Source: CAXXOK01 sp036759125 (GTDB lineage Bacteria > Bacillota > Clostridia > Christensenellales > Aristaeellaceae). From it: a stretch of DNA of 14,474 nt. Both the position numbers and the translations under genes were made by a program. The DNA lies in the NCBI GenBank assembly GCA_036759125.1, contig DAIOVG010000059.1:1-14474 (forward strand), given 5' to 3'. The notes below the pieces were generated by a model that was not told where the DNA came from, searched no databases, and saw only the letters and a list, made by a program, of their open reading frames with translations. Of the stretch, positions 1 through 6,451 are shown one piece after another (the first letter of the stretch is position 1; each line of letters opens with the position of its first letter).

Positions 1-318
1 GCGGTGTGGGAATACATCAAGTTCCTCACCAGCACCGAGTCCACCGTGTTCTGGGCCGTCAACACCGGCTACCTGCCCGTGCGGCAGTCCGGCTTTGACT
101 CTGATGAGTTCCAGGCCTATATGGCTAATAGCGTTGTTGCCCAGGCCTGCTACGCGCAGGTAGACAACATGGCGTTTGAAAGCGCTTTCCCCGGCTCGCA
201 GGAGATGCGCAATGCGCTGGGCACCGAGATGGAAACCGCAATCCTCGAAGGCTGGACCGCCGAAGAGACCATCGCGGATCTGGCCGCCGTCGCCCAGGAA
301 ATTCTGGATCGCCAATAA
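1..318 (+). CDS. Extracellular solute-binding protein of an ABC transporter, C-terminal fragment
   Basis: Only the last 105 residues are in the window; the reading frame is open from the first base, so the start lies to the left. The segment (WEYIKFLTS near its start, then NTGYLPVR and a helical tail ending in AQEILDRQ) resembles the C-terminal lobe of family 1 sugar/glycerol-3-phosphate-type binding proteins (UgpB/MalE-like), where a 'x-W-x-F-I-x-F-L-T-S' stretch precedes a 'T-G-Y-L-P-V/T' turn. Such proteins are lipoproteins in Gram-positive bacteria and deliver a solute to an ABC importer. The ligand cannot be told from this fragment, and the permease genes, if present, lie outside the window to the left. 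A rho-independent terminator follows directly, so this is probably the last gene of its transcript. The family assignment is fairly confident; the substrate is unknown. Confidence 0.75.
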   Translation, partial: AVWEYIKFLTSTESTVFWAVNTGYLPVRQSGFDSDEFQAYMANSVVAQACYAQVDNMAFESAFPGSQEMRNALGTEMETAILEGWTAEETIADLAAVAQEILDRQ

Positions 319-341
319 GCCAAAGACAACGAAATACGGCG

Positions 342-378
342 GAAGGGAAAGCTTCGGCTTTCCCTTCTCCGTTCTTTT
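342..378 (+). terminator. Rho-independent terminator after the solute-binding protein gene
   Basis: An 11-bp perfect stem (342-352 with 357-367, GAAGGGAAAGC) is closed by a TTCG tetraloop and followed by a T-rich run reaching 378. It lies 23 nt past the stop codon and just before the ribosome binding site of the next gene, separating the two transcription units or attenuating read-through. Confidence 0.85.
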
Positions 379-395
379 CACGTGAGGAGCGCATC

Positions 396-1724
396 ATGAC
401 AACGCTGCGGTTTTACCAGGGGCTGCAAACCATTGGCGGTACGATTATCGAAATCCAAACGGATACGGCGCGCTGCCTGTTTGATTTTGGACTGATTTAC
501 AACCCAAGTCTTGACGCGCGGGTGCTGGCACGGCCGGACGCGGCCGTGTACGACGGCCTGAAAACCGGCGCGATTGCCCCGATTGAGGGCCTGTTTGACG
601 CTGATGCTCTGTGCGGATTGCCGCTCAAGCCATACGGGCAAACACAGCCAAAGCCCTTCGTGCTGATCTCCCATATGCACATCGATCACATGGGCGCGCT
701 GGGGGCGCTGGCGGAGGGTGTGGAGGTCTACCTGTCGCAGGACAGCCTGCGGCTGTACCGTGGACTCCGTAAAATCAAGGAAGCCGTGCCCGCCTATCAC
801 CGCAATACCATCGGGTTGCCGCCCATGCGCTGGAAAACCAAGGGCGATCTGCGGTTTCGGATGATTCCTGTCGATCACGATGTGCCGGGCGCCAGCGGGT
901 TAGAAATCCAAACGCCGGACGGGCGTATTTGCTATACGGGCGACCTGCGCCTGCATGGGCGCGGGGGAGAAAAACCCCTTGCGTTTGCCGATACTGTCAG
1001 GAACGCGGACGTATGCATCACCGAGGGAACGACGGTGAGCTTTATCGAGGATTTTGATGCGGTCGACCCGACGATGAGCCTGGAGGGCGGGCGGAGCGAA
1101 GCGCAGGTGGAGGCCGAAATTCAGAACGCCGCCAAAGCGAACGGCGGCATGGTGTTTATCAACCTCTACCGCCGCAATGTGGAGCGCGTCCTCGCCCTCA
1201 AGCATGCCTTGCAGGCTGCGGGCAGGCGCTTTGTGATGCAGTATGGCACGGCCGTATTATTTCGGCAGTTTTATCCCAATGAGCCTGTTGCGGTCTTTGC
1301 GCCGTCTCTTGGCACGCATGTGCTGAATAACGCGGAGACCATTGCAAGGGATACGCTGCGGGAGCACCCGGAGCGGTTCGCGCTGGATTTGCCCTACGAG
1401 CATCTGCTGGAAGCGCTGGATTATGATCCGGCCCAAAGCCTGTACATCCACTCCGACGGTGTGCCGTTGGGCGCATACGATCCGGGGTATCAAAAGCTCC
1501 AGGATTTTCTGGCGCGGGAGGGAATCGCCTATCAGGCCATCGGCTGCGGCGGCCATGCCAGACCCGCGCACCTGAAATATATCCTGACCCGCATCGCGCC
1601 CAAAACCCTGGTGCCGCTGCACAGCCTGACGCCCGAAAAAATGAGCATCCCCGGCTCAAAGCAGCTGCTGCCGGAGGCGGGGATGCTCTATGCTCTGTCT
1701 GGCGGAAGAGTTATCAAGATGTAA
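396..1724 (+). CDS. MBL-fold metallohydrolase with beta-CASP/RNase J-like architecture
   Basis: This is a 442-residue metallo-beta-lactamase-fold protein. The zinc signature HxHxDH is at residues 93-98 (SHMHIDHMG), followed by His161 and by Asp183 in YTGDLRLHG. A middle segment (about 205-300: CITEGTTVS, then VFINLYRRNVERVLAL and a GRR turn) resembles the beta-CASP insert of RNase J/CPSF-type nucleases. Near the C-terminus, GGHARPAH (His387) and LVPLHSLTPE (His409) match the positions of beta-CASP motifs B and C. Known members are RNA or DNA nucleases acting in the cytosol, so a nucleic-acid processing role is the best inference. It is shorter than RNase J (about 550 residues) and lacks its C-terminal domain, so it is probably not the housekeeping RNase J. 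The start is supported by GAGGAG 8 nt upstream of the ATG. No canonical terminator follows, only the unusual hairpin at 1773-1802. Confidence 0.75.
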   Translation: MTTLRFYQGLQTIGGTIIEIQTDTARCLFDFGLIYNPSLDARVLARPDAAVYDGLKTGAIAPIEGLFDADALCGLPLKPYGQTQPKPFVLISHMHIDHMGALGALAEGVEVYLSQDSLRLYRGLRKIKEAVPAYHRNTIGLPPMRWKTKGDLRFRMIPVDHDVPGASGLEIQTPDGRICYTGDLRLHGRGGEKPLAFADTVRNADVCITEGTTVSFIEDFDAVDPTMSLEGGRSEAQVEAEIQNAAKANGGMVFINLYRRNVERVLALKHALQAAGRRFVMQYGTAVLFRQFYPNEPVAVFAPSLGTHVLNNAETIARDTLREHPERFALDLPYEHLLEALDYDPAQSLYIHSDGVPLGAYDPGYQKLQDFLAREGIAYQAIGCGGHARPAHLKYILTRIAPKTLVPLHSLTPEKMSIPGSKQLLPEAGMLYALSGGRVIKM

Positions 1725-1772
1725 AGTGATACTTCAGTAGAACTAATTCAGTCTTCTATATTAACCCTGATC

Positions 1773-1802
1773 CTCCATAGGATGCGAAAGCATCCTATGG
1801 AG
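1773..1802. repeat. Perfect 13-bp inverted repeat with GAAA loop
   Basis: The arms 1773-1785 (CTCCATAGGATGC) and 1790-1802 are perfect reverse complements around a 4-base GAAA loop, a GNRA tetraloop when read on the plus strand. It lies between two convergent genes, 48 nt after the stop of the MBL gene and 33 nt after the stop of the minus-strand gene. Neither side carries a T-tract, so it is not a textbook rho-independent terminator. It could protect mRNA 3' ends, act as a weak bidirectional terminator, or be the relic of a mobile element. Confidence 0.8.
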
Positions 1803-1835
1803 TAAGCACCTCGCCGCCCCATAAATGGTGGAGCG

Positions 1836-2684
1836 TCAGGGAGTTGCCGGAGGTAAGAAGGGATTAGGTTGAGGCATTGCAGTATCTTTTCTCAGCATAG
1901 TATTACCGTCACAGATCTCAAACAAATCATTGAACCATCTGATTATATCATAATTACTGAGCCCATCAAGCTCTGCTCCTAAAAAATACCTTTTACTCTT
2001 CAAAATAATACCAAAATCAATCCCGTTCTTGATACTTTCAGATGCGTTTTTCGCAACTCTATAAAGACCAACAAGCTGTGGGGCACCACCACAATTTATA
2101 AAATGCTTAGATAATAATCCATCACAAAAGCAATGAAATATGTTGCGGCTTGTATTTCTATTCAAACTATTTTCTGAATTATATTTTTGATACATAATTT
2201 GAAAGCCTTTAAAGCCAGAACCGGCACTAAACACAATAGATGATGCGTCCTTCGAAGGCACAGGTAGTTCTCTTGTCTTCCACTCTCGGTGTTTATCCAC
2301 ATGATAATGATATGTATGGAAAGTACCATCTATATCTCTCGATATATGATAGATATCAATAGGTTCTCCAAGATATATTGTTGGATAACATAAAAAGTGT
2401 CGCTCCAAATGTTCGAAAATTACTTCACTTCTCTGAGCACTTGTTGATTCTTTCGAAAAGAGAAGACCTTTATCTGCAATTGTAATTGTTCGTGCTATAG
2501 CCATGCTGGGAAACAATATATCTCCGCAGTACGCAATAATGTCTGGTGAACATGTAAATGCGAAAACTTTCCGACCATAAGTATACGATGTATTTCTTGC
2601 CCAAGTATATTGGCTATCACTAACTATATATGCTGAAGCTGCAGATCTTTGGTCAACAGCTATCCATCCAACAAGCAATGTCAT
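1836..2684 (-). CDS. Proteasome/HslV-like Ntn-hydrolase family protein (function unknown)
   Basis: A 282-residue protein with no standard name that I recognise. Its N-terminus fits a proteasome-beta/HslV fold: Met1 followed by Thr2 (Thr1 after methionine removal, as in HslV), an Asp in YIVSDSQ (residue 23), a Lys in GRKVFAF (residue 39), a strand ending in IIAYCGD (49-55), and a Ser-Ala-Gly-Ser-Gly motif at 153-157. The 16-residue Asp-to-Lys spacing equals that of HslV (Asp17/Lys33), and the Gly-Ser-Gly matches the conserved GSG element near the active site. It is about 100 residues longer than HslV, with a C-terminal extension ending in a Pro-rich tail (residues 272-282). No HslU-like ATPase or other partner is adjacent. 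No signal peptide or transmembrane segment is visible, so it is probably cytosolic. An AGGAGAGG ribosome binding site precedes the ATG. The fold call is reasonable; proteolytic activity and any defence role are unproven. Confidence 0.6.
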   Translation of the reverse strand: MTLLVGWIAVDQRSAASAYIVSDSQYTWARNTSYTYGRKVFAFTCSPDIIAYCGDILFPSMAIARTITIADKGLLFSKESTSAQRSEVIFEHLERHFLCYPTIYLGEPIDIYHISRDIDGTFHTYHYHVDKHREWKTRELPVPSKDASSIVFSAGSGFKGFQIMYQKYNSENSLNRNTSRNIFHCFCDGLLSKHFINCGGAPQLVGLYRVAKNASESIKNGIDFGIILKSKRYFLGAELDGLSNYDIIRWFNDLFEICDGNTMLRKDTAMPQPNPFLPPATP

Positions 2685-2738
2685 TTTGACCTCTCCTCTT
2701 TGCTGACTAGCTGATATAACTCGCTATTATGCAACCAA

Positions 2739-2750
2739 GCATTTTAATGC
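2739..2750. repeat. Short palindrome upstream of the Ntn-hydrolase-like gene
   Basis: GCATTTTAATGC is a 5-bp inverted repeat around TT, about 55 nt upstream of the minus-strand start at 2684, where a promoter or operator would be expected. AT-rich hexamers resembling -10 elements lie nearby (for example CATAAT read on the minus strand at about 2725-2732), but no convincing -35/-10 pair stands out. Short palindromes are common in AT-rich DNA, so a regulatory role is only possible. Confidence 0.25.
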
Positions 2751-2789
2751 AATATGTTATGACAAATCCCAGAGCTTGTTTGCTTCATC

Positions 2790-2825
2790 CAAGTATTATT
2801 GGAGTGTTACGATTAGTAATACTTG
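2790..2825. repeat. 9-bp inverted repeat in the islet's intergenic space
   Basis: CAAGTATTA (2790-2798) and its exact complement TAATACTTG (2817-2825) are separated by 18 bases. It lies in the 213-bp AT-rich gap between the starts and ends of two minus-strand genes. No T-run follows on either strand, so a rho-independent terminator is unlikely. It could be an operator, an element end or chance. Confidence 0.4.
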
Positions 2826-2897
2826 AGAGTGAAGCAGCTATTAATAGAGTATCTGCAGAATAGTGTGATAATCATGATATTTTGGGTTGTATAGTTG

Positions 2898-3428
2898 TTA
2901 CTTTAACTCTTTAAGCGCTTCGTCCAGCGGAATCACATCCGCAAAGCGGCCGTCCCAGATATCCTCTTCATAATACCTGCGCAGCTTGTCCGCCGGGGCG
3001 ATGCTTGCGTCAAAGGTGGTCGTGCCGTATTTTGGAATATAGACCTTGTATCCGTGCTCGAATGCGCTTTTCACCGTGGCGTCCACACAGTATTCCGTCT
3101 GCATCCCGCAAACGATCAGGGTTTGAATATTCTGTTTTTGCAGATGGGCTTCAAGCTCCGTGTCCTTGAAAGTGCTGGAATAGTGCTTTTCGATGATCGT
3201 TTCTCCTTCCAGCGGGGCGATGGCCGCGCCGATCTGCCACTGCGGGCTGCCGAAAAACAAACCATTGGGATCATCCTCATGATGCCGCACGAAGATGACC
3301 TCCGTACCGTTTTGGCGGGCGAAGTCCTGCAGCGTTTTGATGTTTTGGAGGAGCGCATCCGCTTCAAAGGGATGCTCGTCCAGCAGCCCCTGCTGCACGT
3401 CGATCACCAGCAATGCAGTTGATTTCAT
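2898..3428 (-). CDS. Cysteine hydrolase, isochorismatase family
   Basis: A 176-residue protein of the isochorismatase-like cysteine hydrolase family. The three expected catalytic residues are present: Asp10 in LLVIDVQ, Lys81 in IEKHYSSTF and Cys114 in CGMQTEYCVDAT. The bulky GMQTEYC turn before the cysteine matches the family's cis-peptide loop. Members hydrolyse amides or related bonds (nicotinamide, N-carbamoyl compounds, isochorismate), and the sequence alone does not settle the substrate. The length is typical for the small cytosolic members. I chose the ATG at 3428 because AAAGGA lies a suitable distance upstream and homologues start at this motif; the frame stays open 24 codons further, but that extension is basic and unlike the family. 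It appears to be a single-gene unit reading towards the AT-rich islet. Confidence 0.88.
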   Translation of the reverse strand: MKSTALLVIDVQQGLLDEHPFEADALLQNIKTLQDFARQNGTEVIFVRHHEDDPNGLFFGSPQWQIGAAIAPLEGETIIEKHYSSTFKDTELEAHLQKQNIQTLIVCGMQTEYCVDATVKSAFEHGYKVYIPKYGTTTFDASIAPADKLRRYYEEDIWDGRFADVIPLDEALKELK

Positions 3429-3458
3429 ACTATAGGGTTCCTTTCGGTTGATTGGACT

Positions 3459-3464
3459 ATTATA
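3459..3464 (-). promoter_or_regulatory. Candidate -10 element of the isochorismatase-family gene
   Basis: Read on the minus strand, a perfect TATAAT lies 31 nt upstream of the chosen start codon. The hexamer 17 nt further upstream (TGTTCA) is a weak -35 match. The position, in front of AAAGGA and the ATG, supports a short leader and agrees with the downstream start. Confidence 0.5.
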
Positions 3465-3580
3465 CCGCAACCGCTTCCTGCTGAACAGCCGATTTCGCAT
3501 GAGGCTCCCGGCTCTGCATGCTACGGGCGATACCCTGAAGGTGTTATAGGGTAAGGACCCGGCTTATTTGTGCGTCCCGC

Positions 3581-3609
3581 TTGACAACCGTGCGGGCCGA
3601 CAGTATAGT
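3581..3609 (+). promoter_or_regulatory. Sigma-A promoter of the DUF975 membrane protein gene
   Basis: A consensus TTGACA (3581-3586) is separated by exactly 17 bases from TATAGT (3604-3609), a one-mismatch -10. The gene start lies 76 bases past the -10, leaving a leader of about 65-70 nt in which I see no obvious structure. Confidence 0.8.
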
Positions 3610-3684
3610 AAAGCTGATTGTGCGTATCGTAACGTTTGTAAAAACATCATTGCTCAATAAACGCTTAATCAGGGAGATGAAACC

Positions 3685-4284
3685 ATGAAATCACGTATCG
3701 AAATCAAAGAGCAGGCCAAGGCCGGCTTCTATCAGCAAAGGGGCATCGCCATTCTGGCGTTTGTTCTCTACTCGGTGATCTCCGGTGTGCTGTCCGGCGC
3801 GACGGTAGGCCTTGCCGCGCTGTTCCTCATGCCGCCGATGACGGTCGGGTACGCCTACTTCAGCCTGCGCATCTACCGTGGCGAGACCAGCGAGATCATG
3901 GATATGCTGGCAATCGGCTTCCGGGATTATCTGAAAAGTCTCGTGGGAATCCTGTGGATGATGCTGTTCACATTCCTGTGGTCGCTTCTGCTGATCGTGC
4001 CGGGCATTGTGAAGGCCATCGCCTATTCCATGACGCCCTATATCCTCGCGGAGCGGGACGACGTATCCGCCCAGGATGCGCTCAAGCTCTCCATGGATAT
4101 GACCTACGGCTACAAGATGGATATCTTCATGATGGGGCTTTCGTTCATCGGCTGGTGGATTTTGTCGGCGCTTACATTCGGCATTCTCGCCTTCTTCTTC
4201 ACAGGCCCCTACACGGCCACAAGCTTTGCGGGGTTGTATGAGGAACTCAAAGCCATTCAGGCGAAAGAAGAACAAATGGCCTGA
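3685..4284 (+). CDS. DUF975 family integral membrane protein
   Basis: A 199-residue membrane protein. A basic N-terminus (MKSRIEIKEQAK) is followed by hydrophobic segments at about 21-60 (likely two passes with GVLSGATVG between), 86-108 (GILWMMLFTFLWSLLLIVPG) and 147-173. Between them is a polar loop with the AERDDVSAQDALKLSMDMTYGYK pattern (about 122-144), which matches the 'DAL/AI-x-x-S-x-x-M-x-x-G-x-K' feature of Firmicutes DUF975 proteins. The molecular function of this family is not established. GGGAGATG precedes the ATG. It has its own consensus promoter and a strong terminator, so it is a monocistronic unit. Confidence 0.8.
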   Translation: MKSRIEIKEQAKAGFYQQRGIAILAFVLYSVISGVLSGATVGLAALFLMPPMTVGYAYFSLRIYRGETSEIMDMLAIGFRDYLKSLVGILWMMLFTFLWSLLLIVPGIVKAIAYSMTPYILAERDDVSAQDALKLSMDMTYGYKMDIFMMGLSFIGWWILSALTFGILAFFFTGPYTATSFAGLYEELKAIQAKEEQMA

Positions 4285-4307
4285 CACAGCCTGAATATCA
4301 GACATAC

Positions 4308-4338
4308 AAACGCCGCTGCCCATGGGCAGCGGCGTTTT
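4308..4338 (+). terminator. Rho-independent terminator after the DUF975 gene
   Basis: The arms ACGCCGCTGCCC and GGGCAGCGGCGT (4310-4321 and 4324-4335) form a long GC-rich stem ending in TTTT, with A residues on the 5' side that extend the pairing. It lies 24 nt past the stop codon. Confidence 0.9.
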
Positions 4339-4378
4339 GCATGCAGACAGAATGTTTACAGATCGGTCATGATAACGG

Positions 4379-4387
4379 TGATATAAT
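4379..4387 (+). promoter_or_regulatory. Extended -10 promoter of the SDR gene
   Basis: TGATATAAT contains a perfect TATAAT (4382-4387) preceded by TG at the extended -10 position. No good -35 hexamer stands at 17 nt (TTTACA at 4355-4360 is 21 nt away), which is typical of extended -10 promoters. The start codon follows 27 nt later. Confidence 0.55.
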
Positions 4388-4414
4388 AGAAGGAGAAAGG
4401 CAGGGGATGAGTCC

Positions 4415-5428
4415 ATGCGCAAGCTATACCTGATTACGGGCGGAACCGGACACTTAGGTCGCCATGTTATCCGCCTGCTGAGGAAGAACAAAGACAACCA
4501 TATCCGTGTACTGGCTTTGCCCGGCGATCCGTCGCCGCTGCCGGATGGGGTGGAGCGGGTAGAAGGCGATGTGTGCGACGCGCAATCCCTTCAGCGGTTC
4601 TTTCAGACCGATGGATATGACAGCATAACGCTCTTTCACCTGGCGGCGTATATTACCATTGCGTCCAAAAACGACCCCAGGGTCTGGAATGTAAATGTGG
4701 AAGGCACTCGCAATGTGATGGCGCTTGCGCTGCGCACAGGCGTTGACCGGGTTGTGTATGTCAGCTCTGTTCATGCCATCCCGGAGCTTCCAAGCCCGGA
4801 CGTGATTACCGAAACAACGCGGTTCTCAGCGGAGAGCGTGCACGGCCAGTATGCCAAGTCCAAGGCTGCCGCGGCGGAGCTCGTGCTGCAATACGCCGCC
4901 AGGGGGCTGAACGTGAGCATCGTGCACCCCTCCGGCATTATCGGCCCGGGCGACACGCAGAAATCGAACCATATGACCCGAACCATTGAAGCCATGGCCT
5001 CTGGCCGTATCCCCGTATCCATCAGCGGAGGTTACGATTTTGTGGACGTCCGCGACGTGGCGGCGGGCATCATCCGGTGCGAGGCCAAGGGCAAGGCCGG
5101 GGAATGTTATATCCTCTCCGGGCATTTTGCGACGGTTGCCGGATTGATGCGGATCATCTCCGGGTTCACGGGCCGTCGCTTCCTGTCGCTGCATATTCCA
5201 AGGTTTGTGATGAAAGCCGCCGCGTACCTGGGGGAGAAATTCTCGCTGCTGTTGCGCCGCGTGCCGCTGTTTACGCCGTATTCCCTGTTTACGCTGTACT
5301 CAAACGCCTTGTTCAGCCACCGGAAAGCGACGCAGAATCTGGGCTACCGGCCCCGTTCCCTGCGCCGCACGGTGCGAAGCGTTCTGCAGTCCCTGGGTTA
5401 TGGGAATAAGATCAAACATATACCCTAG
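4415..5428 (+). CDS. NAD(P)-dependent epimerase/dehydratase (extended SDR) family protein
   Basis: A 337-residue extended short-chain dehydrogenase. The N-terminal Rossmann motif TGGTGHLG (8-15) binds the dinucleotide. HLAA at 75-78 and NVEGTRNVM (94-102) are standard extended-SDR landmarks. The active site is Ser117/118 in VYVSSVH with Tyr146 and Lys150 in YAKSK. HPSGIIGPGD (171-180) follows, as in dihydroflavonol-reductase-like and sugar-nucleotide epimerase members. The C-terminal 90 residues contain a basic, hydrophobic stretch (FVMKAAAYLGEKFSLLLRRVPLF) that could lie along the membrane. The reaction and substrate cannot be read from the sequence; it stands alone, without sugar or cell-wall genes beside it. 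The start is supported by AGGGGATG 7 nt upstream. Confidence 0.85.
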   Translation: MRKLYLITGGTGHLGRHVIRLLRKNKDNHIRVLALPGDPSPLPDGVERVEGDVCDAQSLQRFFQTDGYDSITLFHLAAYITIASKNDPRVWNVNVEGTRNVMALALRTGVDRVVYVSSVHAIPELPSPDVITETTRFSAESVHGQYAKSKAAAAELVLQYAARGLNVSIVHPSGIIGPGDTQKSNHMTRTIEAMASGRIPVSISGGYDFVDVRDVAAGIIRCEAKGKAGECYILSGHFATVAGLMRIISGFTGRRFLSLHIPRFVMKAAAYLGEKFSLLLRRVPLFTPYSLFTLYSNALFSHRKATQNLGYRPRSLRRTVRSVLQSLGYGNKIKHIP

Positions 5429-5456
5429 CTCGATGCCTGTGGTGCCGTGCAATGAT

Positions 5457-5492
5457 AAAAACCCCGGACTCCCTAGGGAGTCCGGGGTTTTT
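5457..5492. terminator. Bidirectional rho-independent terminator between convergent genes
   Basis: CCCCGGACTCCC and GGGAGTCCGGGG (5462-5473 and 5476-5487) form a perfect 12-bp GC-rich stem around TA, flanked by five A's on the left and five T's on the right. It can therefore stop transcripts from both the SDR gene (+) and the lipocalin-like gene (-). Confidence 0.92.
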
Positions 5493-5525
5493 CAGATCGA
5501 TCAGACAGGTGTCTATGTCAGTTTC

Positions 5526-6221
5526 CTATTCCACAACCTCGGCCATTTCACAGTAGAAGAGGATGCCCATGTAGTTGAGGGCAATCGTGCCGTCTTCCAG
5601 CAGGCTGACGGTCTGCGCGAACTCCTCGCCCAACTCGGACGCAATCACCAGTTTGCCGTCGACCAGGGTTCCCACGGCGGGTTCGGTGGCATCAAACGAG
5701 GTCACGGCGCCGTTTTCAATCACAACAGTTGCGTTCTCCAAGCCGGACTGCGCCATTGCGGCGAAGGGCACCACCATGCCGTACGCGTTGACCGTTGTAA
5801 TGGTCCAGGTGCCGTCAAATGCGGCGATGTCCTCAGCGGGGATTTCAGCAGCGGCCACAAAGCCGGGTGCGGCGGGCTCGCGCCCGAAGGTCATGACAGC
5901 GCCTTCCGCTTCGGCAACCAGCTGGCCTTCTTCCGATACGGTAAAGGCAAGGGGTTCTTCATCGGCGGTGACCGTCAGGGTTTCGCCGTCCAGTGCCCAG
6001 GAGGCGACCTTGTCTTCTTCGCCGGTGGTGGAAACCGCGCCGGTGCCATCGGCATTGAGCGTCATGGACATTTCCATACCCATGTCGGCGGGGTTGAGGG
6101 TAACACCCTCGGCTGAAATGGATACCAGATACCAGGTGCCGGTAAAGTCGAAGGATTGCGCTGTTGCCAGGGTGCCGATCATCAGCAGGGCGAGCAGCAG
6201 AGCGGCGAATTTCTTCATCAT
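5526..6221 (-). CDS. Secreted two-repeat lipocalin-like protein
   Basis: A 231-residue protein with a clear Sec signal peptide: MMKKF, then the hydrophobic core AALLLALLMIGTLATA, and a likely cleavage after Ala21 (ATA/QS). There is no lipobox cysteine, so it is probably released or wall-associated. The mature part is beta-strand-rich and acidic and contains two similar halves. Each starts with F-x-G-T-W (FTGTW 26-30; FDGTW 135-139), continues with an 'aYG/aEG-M/V' turn, and later has matching DGETLTV/DGKLVIA and EEGQLVAEAEG/EDGTIALNYMG elements. The pattern resembles lipocalin-like beta-barrel domains of gut Clostridia, for which no ligand is known. AAGGAG lies 7 nt upstream of the first ATG. 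It is a single-gene unit sharing the terminator with its convergent neighbour. Confidence 0.65.
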   Translation of the reverse strand: MMKKFAALLLALLMIGTLATAQSFDFTGTWYLVSISAEGVTLNPADMGMEMSMTLNADGTGAVSTTGEEDKVASWALDGETLTVTADEEPLAFTVSEEGQLVAEAEGAVMTFGREPAAPGFVAAAEIPAEDIAAFDGTWTITTVNAYGMVVPFAAMAQSGLENATVVIENGAVTSFDATEPAVGTLVDGKLVIASELGEEFAQTVSLLEDGTIALNYMGILFYCEMAEVVE

Positions 6222-6287
6222 GGTTGTTCTCCTTTTAATCTTTGTTTCGTTATGCAGATAGGGTAAGGCACCGTATGCCTTTGTGCT

Positions 6288-6315
6288 ATCATATCATAAA
6301 TTGTAGTGTTTACAA
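6288..6315 (-). promoter_or_regulatory. Candidate promoter of the lipocalin-like gene
   Basis: Read on the minus strand, TTGTAA (6315-6310) and TATGAT (6293-6288) are separated by 16 bases. The -10 is a one-mismatch match and the -35 a moderate one. The leader to the start codon would be about 60 nt. Confidence 0.45.
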
Positions 6316-6413
6316 GATTTATCTGTTTGAAACGGGTGCGGTGTCAATGGAGCATAAAATGAGTGGCTTTCAATCATCAGGAACGCAGGCGCGACAAGTA
6401 TGAAAAGTGAAGT

Positions 6414-6449
6414 AAAAAAGTCGCCGCGAACAATATAGTCCGCGACGAC
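6414..6449 (-). terminator. Rho-independent terminator of the tRNA-Ser gene
   Basis: On the minus strand, GTCGTCGCG pairs with CGCGGCGAC (nine pairs including one G-U) around a 12-nt loop and is followed by six T's. On the plus strand the wobble becomes an A-C mismatch, so the element fits minus-strand transcription. It begins 3 nt past the tRNA 3' end. Confidence 0.85.
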
Positions 6450-6451
6450 GA

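Larger units (their letters stand above)
1725..2897. other. AT-rich islet containing a single minus-strand gene
   Basis: Between the nuclease-like gene and the isochorismatase-family gene the base composition changes sharply. Both neighbours are GC-rich with GC-ending codons, whereas this stretch is full of A/T runs and its gene uses AT-ending codons (many ATA, AAT, AGA). Composition returns to normal on the left around 1805 and on the right around 2900. It holds one CDS, a perfect hairpin on its left and an inverted repeat on its right. I see no integrase, transposase or clear flanking direct repeats. Recent horizontal acquisition is an inference from composition alone. Confidence 0.6.

Noticed and set aside
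1773..1802. CRISPR-like or retron-like repeat
   Set aside because: It occurs once only, with no spacer pattern and no reverse transcriptase or cas gene in the window.
3429..3500. 24-residue N-terminal extension of the isochorismatase-family protein
   Set aside because: The extension is strongly basic and unlike the family, and it runs over the likely -10 element and the ribosome binding site of the inner start.
3691..4497. Minus-strand open frame of 268 codons opposite the DUF975 gene
   Set aside because: Its composition is His/Arg-rich without domains, it runs through a strong terminator (4308-4338) and the next gene's promoter, and the plus-strand gene is well supported.
5400..6261. Plus-strand open frames (238 and 228 codons) opposite the lipocalin-like gene
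   Set aside because: The minus-strand frame has a signal peptide, a ribosome binding site and a shared terminator; the plus-strand frames are low-complexity Gly/His- or Ser/Ala-rich shadows.
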